Source: Sphaerolaimus hirsutus (Eukaryota; Nematoda; Chromadorea; Monhysterida; Sphaerolaimidae). From it: a DNA stretch of 64,000 bases. The position numbers and the translations under genes were made by a program. Numbering within the stretch: the stretch's first letter is position 1; each line of letters starts with the position of its first letter. This document shows, one piece after another, positions 58,101 to 64,000 of this stretch. The stretch lies in NCBI GenBank assembly GCA_964036195.1, contig OZ038457.1, positions 2,021,180 to 2,085,179 of the forward strand, read 5' to 3'. The notes beneath the pieces are model-generated. The model was not told where the DNA came from. It did no database searches and worked only from the letters and a program-made list of their open reading frames with translations.

Positions 58101-61100
58101 TGTAAAAAGTGTGTAAAGCTGTAAAAATCTGTAAACACAGACCAGATTATTTTTGGGAGAAAGCACTGCGGGCGGCGGCGTGCTGGAACCTTGCGGCTGC
58201 CACAATTCCTCAGTTTTTGTACTTGGCTCGGTAGTTTTCGGACGGACATCAACTTTTTCCGCCAATGTTTCTTGATCATTTGCCGTGTCTACTGTTAAAG
58301 CGTCACCTTAAAAGGGTTTGTTGATTTATTGGTGAAGATTTTTGCAAAAGAGTCGAGAGGTTTTTCACCGTTCTATCTTATGTCAATTCGGTTAGTGAAC
58401 AAGTGACCAGAAAAATTACAAACGGTAAGTAAAGTCATTTGTGGGTTGGTAAATCAACCGACAATTATGTTAATTTACAAGTTTACCACTTGAAGTGACA
58501 CCTACCACTTTTCTCATTATTTGTTCACTTGCAATTTTGGCCCCAGGGTTAGTGCAATGGTTGTCGTCGTTTTTGATTGTAAAACCTCTCTTGCACATAA
58601 ATTTTCTTCCACAGCAATAGAAATCACAAAAGTCCCCAAATAAAACCCACTAGCGGCATCGATATTCGAATTCAAACTATTCGCGCTTCTAGACATCACT
58701 CCATCCTGTCCATTCTGTCCGAACCTGGCATTAACACCCAATACTTGACTACCCACAGCCAACTGGGTTTTATGTCTCGACCAAAAGCCCTTGACGTGTT
58801 CTTTACCGGACCAAAGTTTGGTGCCCAAAGTGGCCGCGGCTTCTGCCGCCTTAGTTTTTACCAACTGCCGCCGCCCGATGGCCGGCGACACGCTGGTGGA
58901 AGTTTCGCGTCGCGGGGTGACTGCACTGGGGGTTTGCTGCTGCGGCGGCAATATCCGCGGGGTGGCGCCCGGCTCGGGGGATCTGGGTGGGCGGAGTTTG
59001 GTGCCAGTAATAATGTGTTATTGATTTTGGGCTGTTTTTATTATAAATAGATAATGATAAGCTTTGGTAAATCCGTTAAAAAATGTGCAGTTGGTTGAAT
59101 TCCACAAGTGGACAAGTGGCAAGAAAACGGTGAGTGAGTAATAATTAAATAGCAAGTCGAGTGACGAGCATTAGCATTTGTTAGTTCGCTTTACACTTAT
59201 GACATAACTTGTCACCTGACTTAACTTACCACTTTTTCCACTCGGGAAATTCGCACCTGAGTCTACAAACTTGATTCTCCACATGTAATAGCCCCAAACA
59301 CCCTTAAAATTACAAAAATTTCCCACCTAGACGTTGTGCTGTCTCCATCGCTGCCAGTATCATTCACTTTTTGCGCGTCGACATTTTCAGGCAGCAAAAC
59401 TGTGGGTCGGGGCAAATCGACACTGTTTTTGCAATTTCCGCCGCTGTCTATTAGATCGGCGGGAAATTGGTCGGCTGCTGCGGTGAGAAAATTGTTTTTA
59501 TTGTTGTTTTTTTGTCGGATTTGACGGAAAGTCTGTTACCGTACTTTGATGAATCAATTCACTTGGAAAATTTAACCTTAAGAGACCAGTAAAACAAGAT
59601 GAACATTTTTTGAAATTTCCCTTTTGATAAACATTACCTAGATGGAAGATTTCAGTGTAAATTTAGGAGCATTCGCATTCAATTTTTGTAGTTAGGTTAA
59701 AAATATATTTCTAAGTATCGTGTGCCTTAAAACTTGGTTCTGCGTTAGTCAACTATAATTTAATTGCTATAGAAACCAGTTGACACACAGCTGAGATCCC
59801 AGTCAACTAGTTCACGCAGCGCCACTCAACCTTACCTTACCTTCAGTATTCTGCGCGCCAGATGCATAATTTGCCCCATCAGTTTTCACACTTGATTCAC
59901 TTTGATTCTGCAGTTGCTCCAAAATATGCTCATCGTCACCATCCACATTGCTTACAGGTCTTTCCAAAGTCAATGTCACTTCACCGACTGTTTTGTTGAG
60001 TAACCTTTAAAGTGGTAAGTTGAGGGTGGTATTTAAGTGTTAGGTGTTGTGTGTTTGTTTTTTTTTGGGGGGGGGGATCAGTGTAGATTCAAGAATGCAT
60101 TAGGATTAGTGTATAAGTTAAAAAATGAAGTGAAAACAAGTGGCAGCCGGTAAATTCAAGTGACATGTATCCTCATTCACAACTTTTCGTCACTAAGTTC
60201 ACTCGTCACTTAACACACTACTTTCCCTGTCACTAACCCCCCCCCCCCCCCAACACACCTAACAAGCATATTCTCTCTGTGGTCCAATCTCACAGCCAAA
60301 TTGTTCACAGCTAGTAACAAATCGCCGGGACGCACCCCCGCCGCATCTGCACACGACCCGGTAGCTACGTGGGTGACTTGCGCCATTCGGACACCCCCCT
60401 TACCCGAGAGGGGGGTCTGCGAGGGGGGCATTTTGTAAGGGGTTATTTGAGGGTGGGGGTACGTGAGATTGATGTGTATTCTATTTCCCACACCCTTATT
60501 CATATCTGTAGTCGGCGGACCGGAAAGTATGCACCCGAAATCACTTAAATATGTCTTCATAGAGCAGGATACTGCACTTACAATAAAAATTTAAAAAGAA
60601 AAAGGCGGGGTCGAGTACAAGCGATGACTGTATTTTTCCTGAAAAGTTTGTTTTTGCACAATTTTCAATGCACAACATTTAGGTGAAAATATGTACGTAT
60701 ATTGTAAACGCTAGTACGACAGATAAATACTTGTGTTTTATCAAAACATTGTGCACATTCGCTCATTCATTTCGCTTCAAATTATTCAAAAGAATAATAG
60801 GAATAAAATAACCATCCCCTGTCCATCAGTATACTTTTCAAACATTCACAAAAGGAAGTCAATAAAATTCACGAAAAAATTCTACAAGAACACGTCACTT
60901 CAAGTTTGAATGTTGTTTTTTTTTGCAAAAAAGTTTCAACCCCCATTTTTTTCAAAACAACATTACACACACGTAATATTTATCGTTCATACTCAAATTC
61001 AATACGCTAGCAGACATCCAGGCGCACATGTTTGTCGCAAATCTTTTGAAACAAACATCCATTTCCGTTTGCAGACACGCAAAAACACACTGAAATTGAT

Positions 61101-61902
61101 TCAGCTCGACTGACTTTCCGCATGACACAACATAAACGCACTAAAAACGGATGTGATCCATTTTAGGTTAGATGGTGATGCGTTTCAAACGAGATATTCA
61201 CTAGATATTATATGGAAAATGTGTTTAAGTAATCATTTTTTCATGCAATTGGATTTCGAATTTTCAATTTTTGAAAATTTATAACTTTGTGAAAATACCA
61301 AATTTCAAATTTTTAACATTCAAATTTCAGTTTCAGCTGCATGCTATGGCAGAACACCGAAATACATTTTCTGGCCTGAAATATTAACACTTCAAAAAAT
61401 TGAAATTCAAATTTATGAACTTTCTACAAAACATTTTATCTGCCCGTGAAAAACACACACAAAACAACGTAATAATCTCCCAATTTCAATTTCAACCACT
61501 ATTTTCAAATCACCAGTCCCGTCGGGGACGACGCGAGCAATACCAATACTCCAACGACCACGGGTCAGCTGTAATCGCATGCAAAATAGGGAGCAGACCA
61601 TCTGCAATGGTGCGTGAAATGAACGAGCGATATACTCATGTCCTTTTTGGTCCATGTTCTGTTTGTCCAAAGCACTACCGCCCAGTGCAATTTCGTCTAA
61701 AAGTCACCACTCATGACTTCGACATGTTTACATAAATTTGCATTCTATTTAGATGAAAAAAGTGCAAATGGCACAAATGATTTTTTTCCAGAAAAAATCT
61801 ATTGTTTGGAGGATTACACTGTACACAGTGGCACTGTACACTGATGAAACCTTTTTGGGGGACCCAGCTAGGCTTAAATGGCAATTGCAGTCTCATTCTC
61901 AG
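45979..61902 (-). CDS. PDZD8: PDZD8-like ER contact-site protein, 5' part outside window
   Basis: Twenty-one exons join without frame conflict into 3,198 nt (1,065 codons and a stop). Order: end of the SMP region (LQLPFKPSWVPQK; LTRGRWSIGIARV), PDZ (MAQVTHVATGSCADAAGVRP then GDLLLAVNN), a long low-conservation linker, a C2-like region (RYLNVAVFARV; LLAHTSILLAQV), FDARLCNGEIVLGFRWLKG, a C1 zinc finger with all Cys/His ligands, a Ser/Pro linker and a C-terminal helix (INSAKNLGKELFVDL; RLQALAVLMLHYCSGL). This is the PDZD8 architecture. Vertebrate PDZD8 is an ER-anchored SMP lipid-transfer protein at contacts with late endosomes and mitochondria, and its coiled coil binds Rab7. Most of the SMP domain and the membrane anchor must lie beyond 64,000. 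The visible part is longer than the matching human part, because of expanded linkers. Confidence 0.88.
46345..46460. mobile_element. Diverged GCGCC family element in PDZD8 intron
   Basis: GTAGTGATCCGATGGCGCC near the left and TGGCGCTTGGCGCCATTTTT to the right; right end lost. Confidence 0.5.
46602..46730 (-). CDS. PDZD8: PDZD8 exon: coiled coil
   Basis: 43 codons, acceptor ACCCCAG. Reads IDSLQREMDSAAGARLEAMN and ends DDRLQ; donor GTTGGG. Confidence 0.88.
47012..47209 (-). CDS. PDZD8: PDZD8 exon: start of C-terminal helix
   Basis: Acceptor CCTTCAG. Reads IAAVNSMSGKRKVSG and NEHVINSAKNLGKELFVDL, matching the IGRDLYRGLPTEER region; donor GTTTTT. Confidence 0.88.
47682..47773. mobile_element. 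TAGGGTTCAAACGG element, short copy
   Basis: Ends TAGGGTTCAAACGG and AGCTTGAACCCTA, with ATCCCGA/TCGGGTT words between. Confidence 0.65.
48090..48232. mobile_element. GTAAAGT-related foldback
   Basis: CAAGTGTCAAATGTCATG arms, right end GGGAGTTGGGACTGGCACC. Confidence 0.55.
48428..48625. mobile_element. ACACTAGTTGACA MITE
   Basis: CGCACACTAGTTGACAGTCG and GACAGTCAACTAGCGTGCG ends. Confidence 0.65.
48696..48778 (-). CDS. PDZD8: PDZD8 exon: linker after 4.3-kb intron
   Basis: Acceptor CAACCTGCGCAG, phase 1. Reads EALHKFSEERPSVGSVGFHV and ends GSGNDDDE; donor GTTTGT. A GGGATC-word element ends about 50 bp upstream of the acceptor. Confidence 0.8.
48830..49352. mobile_element. TAGGGTTCGAACGGGAT element filled with GGGATCGGGATT
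   Basis: Ends are TAGGGTTCGAACGGGAT and ATCCCGTTTGAACCCTA. The interior carries dozens of GGATCGGGATT words in one orientation, around about 130 bp of unrelated sequence (49020-49165). Confidence 0.8.
49630..52520. mobile_element. GGCCGTAATG-word palindrome split by the 2.15-kb element
   Basis: The left arm 49630-49833 (GGCCGTAATG, ATTACGGCCGG, GTAGATTTCGTGTGACG) is the reverse complement of 52308-52520. The rest of the palindrome (51996-52290) has ATGATAGCATGATTTTTCG arms. The central insertion carries the GTGTACAT duplication. Confidence 0.8.
49834..51988. mobile_element. 2.15-kb CAGGGACGTATCC hairpin element, TSD GTGTACAT
   Basis: The left end CAGGGACGTATCCAGG is at 49834 (repeated at 50094) and the right end CCAGATACGTCCTTG is at about 51988. 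GTGTACAT flanks both sides. Most of it is one giant hairpin: left arm about 50270-51010, right arm about 51020-51770. GCGCC-type blocks sit in the left end. The arms hold open frames up to 120 codons (51161-51523), which I take as incidental. Confidence 0.75.
52848..52995. mobile_element. Family Q foldback
   Basis: CCGCCAGAAGTAAATAAAG to CATATCACTTCTGGCCG, with GACAAGTGACAAGTAA words. The GGTTCAAATCC just before it resembles a tRNA B box but has no A-box partner. Confidence 0.55.
53045..53207 (-). CDS. PDZD8: PDZD8 exon: basic/Pro-rich linker
   Basis: Acceptor CATACAG. Reads AGLRKRYRGSGTAPQQQATS and ends GDGLDDATL plus one base; donor GTGAGT. Confidence 0.85.
53319..53483 (-). CDS. PDZD8: PDZD8 exon: Ser-rich linker
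   Basis: 55 codons, acceptor CCAACTCGCAG. Reads RSPSVSRASSTSTLNTAADA and ends RLQQKLSDKIQ; donor GTTTGT. Confidence 0.85.
53763..53904 (-). CDS. PDZD8: PDZD8 exon: C1 zinc finger
   Basis: Acceptor CACTTGAAG. Reads QFNQAAVCDVCRGKIWLKKG then FQCTRCALVAHSKCQ and QACAADR. With the preceding His this fits the H-X12-C-X2-C ... C-X2-C-X4-H-X2-C pattern. Donor GTAAGT. Confidence 0.92.
53950..54192. mobile_element. MITE family A in PDZD8 intron, reverse orientation
   Basis: ACACACTAGTTTTCACCGTG to CACGGTGAAAACCTGTGTGT, with the GGCGACATCCAGCCTACTC core. Confidence 0.7.
54286..54401 (-). CDS. PDZD8: PDZD8 exon: linker and first zinc ligand of C1
   Basis: Acceptor ATCCCCCTAG. Reads TCDSLDDGQFVHVDSTALL and ends GQHHWVA plus two bases; donor GTTAAT. 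The first His of HHW is the C1 ligand. Confidence 0.8.
54455..54842. mobile_element. Family O palindrome, second copy
   Basis: TGATACGCTCACGTGCCCGA and its complement GGGCACGTGTGCGTATCAGG flank TTTTCACTTGACAC and ATCACTTGAAAAAGTGTC words in three inverted blocks. Confidence 0.75.
55037..55163 (-). CDS. PDZD8: PDZD8 exon: end of C2-like region
   Basis: Acceptor TGTTTTTCAG. Reads DWAELSRHPGFDARLCNGE and VLGFRWLKGARLP; compare FNDKFCYGDITIHFKYLKEG in vertebrates. Confidence 0.88.
55183..55593. mobile_element. Family H foldback, copy 4, 20 bp from a PDZD8 acceptor
   Basis: Ends ACGTTTACACGGATTTTTTG and AATCCGTGTAAACGGGGTC; arms include TTGTGACGACTCGACAACA. Its left end lies just upstream of the acceptor at 55164. 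Confidence 0.75.
55725..55925. mobile_element. ACACAAGTTGACATC MITE
   Basis: TTCGCACACAAGTTGACATC to CAGTTGACATTTCCCGCG. Confidence 0.55.
55986..56095 (-). CDS. PDZD8: PDZD8 exon: C2-like region continued
   Basis: Acceptor CCAATTTCAG. Reads TSILLAQVLDDCAATLSHYV and VVLQPPADARSLP; donor GTGTGT, phase 2. Confidence 0.88.
56332..56481 (-). CDS. PDZD8: PDZD8 exon: C2-like region
   Basis: Acceptor TTTTTTTTCAG. Reads RPRWAEHYTIALSERTRYL then NVAVFARVPKEL. Donor GTTGGT after CAT, phase 0. Confidence 0.88.
56869..57023 (-). CDS. PDZD8: PDZD8 exon: start of C2-like region
   Basis: Acceptor CCAATCAG. Reads GGGSLQVGGASVRPAASAS and ends NEVFVRHTCGARMSS; donor GTTAGT. Confidence 0.8.
57487..57631 (-). 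CDS. PDZD8: PDZD8 exon: linker
   Basis: C-run acceptor then GCAG. Reads STRSLPLSTFISRQRSQSES and FDKPDEVSVRDAPRTRTPS; donor GTGGGC, phase 1. Confidence 0.85.
57735..58012. mobile_element. GCGCC element interrupted by a TCTATC-type element
   Basis: GTGGCGCCATTGGCAC at the left and GCGCTTGGCGCCAAAGTC with TGGCGCTTTTTACAT at the right flank a short TCTATC-family copy (about 57784-57945). No TSD resolved. Confidence 0.6.
58143..58306 (-). CDS. PDZD8: PDZD8 exon: linker
   Basis: Reads DALTVDTANDQETLAEKVDV, sharing LTVDT with vertebrate PDZD8. Donor GTCTGT, phase 0. Confidence 0.8.
58430..58545. mobile_element. Family Q-like foldback in PDZD8 intron
   Basis: GGTAAGTAAAGTCATTTG and CACTTGAAGTGACACCTACC words; poorly defined ends. 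Confidence 0.35.
58651..58982 (-). CDS. PDZD8: PDZD8 exon: linker (largest exon, 332 nt)
   Basis: Acceptor CGCCCACCCAG. Reads RSPEPGATPRILPPQQQ and later TQLAVGSQVLGVNARFG. The phase requires donor GTGGGT at 58650 rather than the neighbouring GTTTTA. Confidence 0.8.
59088..59262. mobile_element. Family Q foldback in PDZD8 intron
   Basis: GAATTCCACAAGTGGACAAG to CCACTTTTTCCACTCGGGAA ends. Confidence 0.6.
59327..59477 (-). CDS. PDZD8: PDZD8 exon: linker
   Basis: Acceptor TTTTCTCACCGCAG. Reads AADQFPADLIDSGGN and ends GDSTTS plus two bases; donor GTGGGA. Confidence 0.8.
59841..60004 (-). CDS. PDZD8: PDZD8 exon: end of PDZ and acidic linker
   Basis: Completes the PDZ fold with LLNKTVGEVTLTLERP, then a Glu/Gln-rich linker. 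Donor GTAAGG, phase 1. Confidence 0.85.
60259..60505 (-). CDS. PDZD8: PDZD8 exon: PDZ domain, N-terminal two thirds
   Basis: Acceptor CCGACTACAG, phase 1. Reads MNKGVGNRIHINL, then an insert of about 25 residues, then GGVRMAQVTHVATGSCADAA and GVRPGDLLLAVNNLAVRL. Donor AG then GTGTGT, phase 2. An alternative shorter start uses the CCCTCGCAG acceptor at 60417. Confidence 0.8.
60515..60625. repeat. K-type repeat left end next to the PDZ exon
   Basis: GTCGGCGGACCGGAAAGTATG and AAAAGGCGGGGTCGAGTAC match the 5' portion of the repeat at 5390-5520. It begins about 5 bp upstream of the acceptor AG, so it supplies part of that splice site. Confidence 0.6.
60626..61468. other. PDZD8 intron, unassigned
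   Basis: AT-rich; nothing recognised. Confidence 0.4.
61469..61568 (-). CDS. PDZD8: PDZD8 exon: LT-GR segment before PDZ
   Basis: Acceptor GCGATTACAG. Reads LTRGRWSIGIARVVPDGTGD; weak donor GTTGTT, phase 1. Confidence 0.65.
61599..61696 (-). CDS. PDZD8: PDZD8 exon: linker after SMP
   Basis: Acceptor GACTTTTAG. Reads DEIALGGSALDKQNMDQKG and ends FHAPLQM; donor GTCTGC. Phase fits both neighbours. Confidence 0.6.
61851..61902 (-). CDS. PDZD8: PDZD8 exon: end of SMP region
   Basis: 52 nt, reads LRMRLQLPFKPSWVPQK, resembling the KIRFKPFFPYQ segment of PDZD8. Donor AAG then GTTTCA, phase 1. The acceptor (AATAG) is the least certain boundary in the gene. Confidence 0.55.
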
Positions 61903-62037
61903 CTATTCCTTGAGTGTTATACTCCAGTGACATGACACTCTGTATGCGCAGTTATTTACATTCAGTCTCACATTGGAAATGTGCCAATGATGTTTTTATG
62001 TGAAAAAAATGAATAATTATTGTTGTGGTTATGTTGT

Positions 62038-62280
62038 GCCTACACACACTAGTTTTCACCGTGACTTTGTGTGAAAACTGAAAAAAATTCAAATGCAAAT
62101 ACATGAGCGTGGTTGAATGATATAACTTAAATAAAATTTGAATTTGAATTAATGGTTGTTAAAATTTGGAAATTTGAACACTAAATAAGAGTAGGCATAC
62201 AATAAGAGTAGGCTGAATGTCGCCATGTCGCCATTTCAGTTTTCACACATGTCACAGTGAAAACTAGTGTGTGTAGGGCC
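62038..62280. mobile_element. MITE family A inside a family F-like repeat
   Basis: CTACACACACTAGTTTTCAC to GTGAAAACTAGTGTGTGTAG. The flanks (ATTGTTGTGGTTATGTTG and GTTAATGTAAAACATTATAA) recall family F. Confidence 0.7.
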
Positions 62281-62457
62281 GTTAATGTAAAACATTATAA
62301 CAACAATGAATCTTTACTTATTAAAATGAAAATCACATGCATTAAACATCTTAGGCATGCTTGCAACAAGGGGGTAAAGTCACTGGAATATACAAGTCTT
62401 GCTCTAAGTCTCAATTGTACTGTCAGTCACAAGTCTAGGTGCAAAAATGTCAAGAAA

Positions 62458-62518
62458 ATGTCCATGGCCAATGGATAAGGCTTTGGATCCAAATATTGCA
62501 GGTTCAAACCCCGCCTCA
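62458..62518 (+). pseudogene. tRNA-Arg-like fragment or SINE head
   Basis: TGGCCAATGGATAAGGC looks like the D arm/A box of tRNA-Arg, and GCAGGTTCAAACCCCGC like the T arm/B box. The anticodon stem is truncated (TTTGGATCCAAA), so it is not a functional tRNA. Confidence 0.4.
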
Positions 62519-62809
62519 TTTGTAGTACAACTTTTCACAATATTTTTACAACTCACAGCAGCACCATGGTATCAGTAGCATGGATCAAACCAATAAACAA
62601 ATATATTTGGTGGACATTACACCTAGTATGGAAACCTACCATAACCCATCTGAATAATGAACCAAAAACTATACAGTTCTTTCATAAAAATATTTTGTTT
62701 TTACTATGGAATAATTCATTACAAAATTTATCAGAAGATTTTATTCATTAAGTTATGGTAAGATTCTGCACATTCTTTGCAGTCTGCCAAGTATGCCACC
62801 TATTTAAAA

Positions 62810-63460
62810 TATAGCACTCGGGTCGGGTGTGTGCCAGACTTAAATACACTCGACCAAAAATCTCGTGACAAAACGGGAGTATACCAGGAGTAGGGGAACA
62901 CTCTGTTCACTTGCATTGCACAGCTGGTCAAAGGATAATATGGCACCTAGAACCAGTTCTACTTGGGTTTGCTAAGATAAAGACATGAGATGTGACGAAC
63001 TATTTATTACTCCAAGCTTTTTTACCCGCAACTCGCGGTTGAATAATTTCAATGTGTCTGAAGTAGGGTCGGCCGAAAACAGATTTTTGCACAAATTGAA
63101 CCTAAGTTATGCCTTAAGTGGTAATACAAGAATTTCAATAGCATGAAAGTTACGAAATCATTTAAAAATAAAATTGTCCCAAAAACGTTTCATAAAAAAT
63201 ATAAATATGTCGCTTAAAAGCGACTTCGCTTTTTAGTTTTCAAACATTTTTTTATATGTGAAAGTGGGTGCATATCGACTGAGACATAAGCACTTTTGGA
63301 CGCATACATTGTGGTCAGCAAATTATATTGTTGAAATTATCAGTATCTGTCCTGATATCTGTCTTTATCTGATATAAATGTATAGGTATTTATGTTGACT
63401 CATATTTGGGAACATAAAAACCGTTTTGTTTTGTTACGTTTTAAAAACGGGGGGGGGGGC
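62810..63460. other. Unassigned; may be 5' intron of the PDZD8-like gene
   Basis: Contains a K-type fragment (GACATAAGCACTTTTGGACGC near 63285). No SMP-domain exon was found. Confidence 0.4.
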
Positions 63461-63464
63461 TAGG

Positions 63465-63560
63465 GTTGGCCGATGTTTTTTTTAAAAAAAAAAACGTTTT
63501 TTTTTAAAAAAAAACATGACGTCCGAAATGTTTTTTTTAAAAAAAAAACATCGACCGGAA
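63465..63560. repeat. Poly-T/poly-A palindromic word element
   Basis: GGCCGATG, then alternating T-runs and A-runs joined by ACGT and CATGACGTCCGAAATG, then ACATCGACC. Confidence 0.6.
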
Positions 63561-63596
63561 TTTTTAGTACTAAGCACTAGGTATTTTGCAAAATTT

Positions 63597-63900
63597 TTGC
63601 GCGCAAGCGCGCAATTTCACACACAAATTGACATTGGTGGTTGTTTTCATTGGTTTTGTGGCATTTTTAGTATCAAAGTATCCATTTATATATGCTACCA
63701 TGGGTGAATAAGCCGTCATATGTTGCTGTAGTATATAATATTGAGGTAATGTGCTTCCATGTACCTCCAGTGTGTAACTTCACTCCCAAAGTAACAACCT
63801 CGTTTTATAACCTTGTTTGATCACTATTCCGTGCCAAACTTGACCTGAAGTCACGAACATTCGACTATAAGGCGATATACGAACGATATGTCAACGGAAA
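63597..63900. repeat. Uninterrupted family I repeat
   Basis: Reference copy for the element split at 11391/15350. Contains GCGCGCAAGCGCGCAATTTC and TATGTTGCTGTAGTATATAA. Confidence 0.6.
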
Positions 63901-64000
63901 ATGGATATTTTTGACACAAATCACCACTTATAATGCTATCCCATGGCTCCACAGACATTATATGGTCATATATAACATCACAGAGTATTGCCACTGTCTG

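Noticed and set aside
61400..61735. 111-codon plus-strand frame
   Set aside because: Antisense to PDZD8-like exons 61568-61469 and 61696-61599.

Overview
This window is animal nuclear DNA, most likely from an invertebrate. It has split genes with GT-AG introns (and one GC-AG intron), an AT-rich background, very dense short inverted-repeat transposons and a 200-N scaffold gap. I could not place it below the level of metazoan. No bacterial, viral or organellar genes were seen.

Three genes can be read exon by exon, all on the minus strand. (1) Positions 1-2579 hold the TM1-TM5 part of a rhodopsin-family peptide GPCR whose 3' end runs off the left edge. It has five exons with matching phases and a GC-AG intron. 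(2) Positions 38489-41447 hold a complete seven-exon mitochondrial enoyl-CoA hydratase/isomerase of the ECHDC2/AUH group, about 303 aa. (3) Positions 45979-61902 hold the last 21 exons (3,198 nt, 1,065 codons plus stop, all phases consistent) of a PDZD8-like ER-contact-site protein. These cover the end of the SMP region, a PDZ domain, a C2-like region, a C1 zinc finger and the C-terminal coiled coil. Most of its SMP domain must lie to the right of the window.

The rest (about 2.6-38.4 kb, plus the introns) is packed with small non-autonomous elements. No transposase-like protein was found. The striking feature is a shared architecture: many families consist of a short word (about 7-13 nt) repeated through the left half and its reverse complement through the right half. 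Several families have exact 8-bp target-site duplications (TSDs), as expected of hAT elements: the GCGCC family, the TCTATC family, the CAGAGTTG family, the TAACGATGGCAA family and a 2.15-kb hairpin element. Others sit at TA dinucleotides, as Tc1/mariner-like elements do. Elements are nested in each other several times, and copies sharing the same ends can carry different internal words.

Other blocks are: a tandem pair of ~2-kb segments (5.4-7.4 kb and 8.1-10.7 kb) around the N gap that differ by element insertions; a ~4-kb insertion (11.4-15.35 kb) carrying a C-rich minisatellite and a ~115-bp satellite; and a 3-kb nested palindrome (49.4-52.6 kb) inside a PDZD8 intron.
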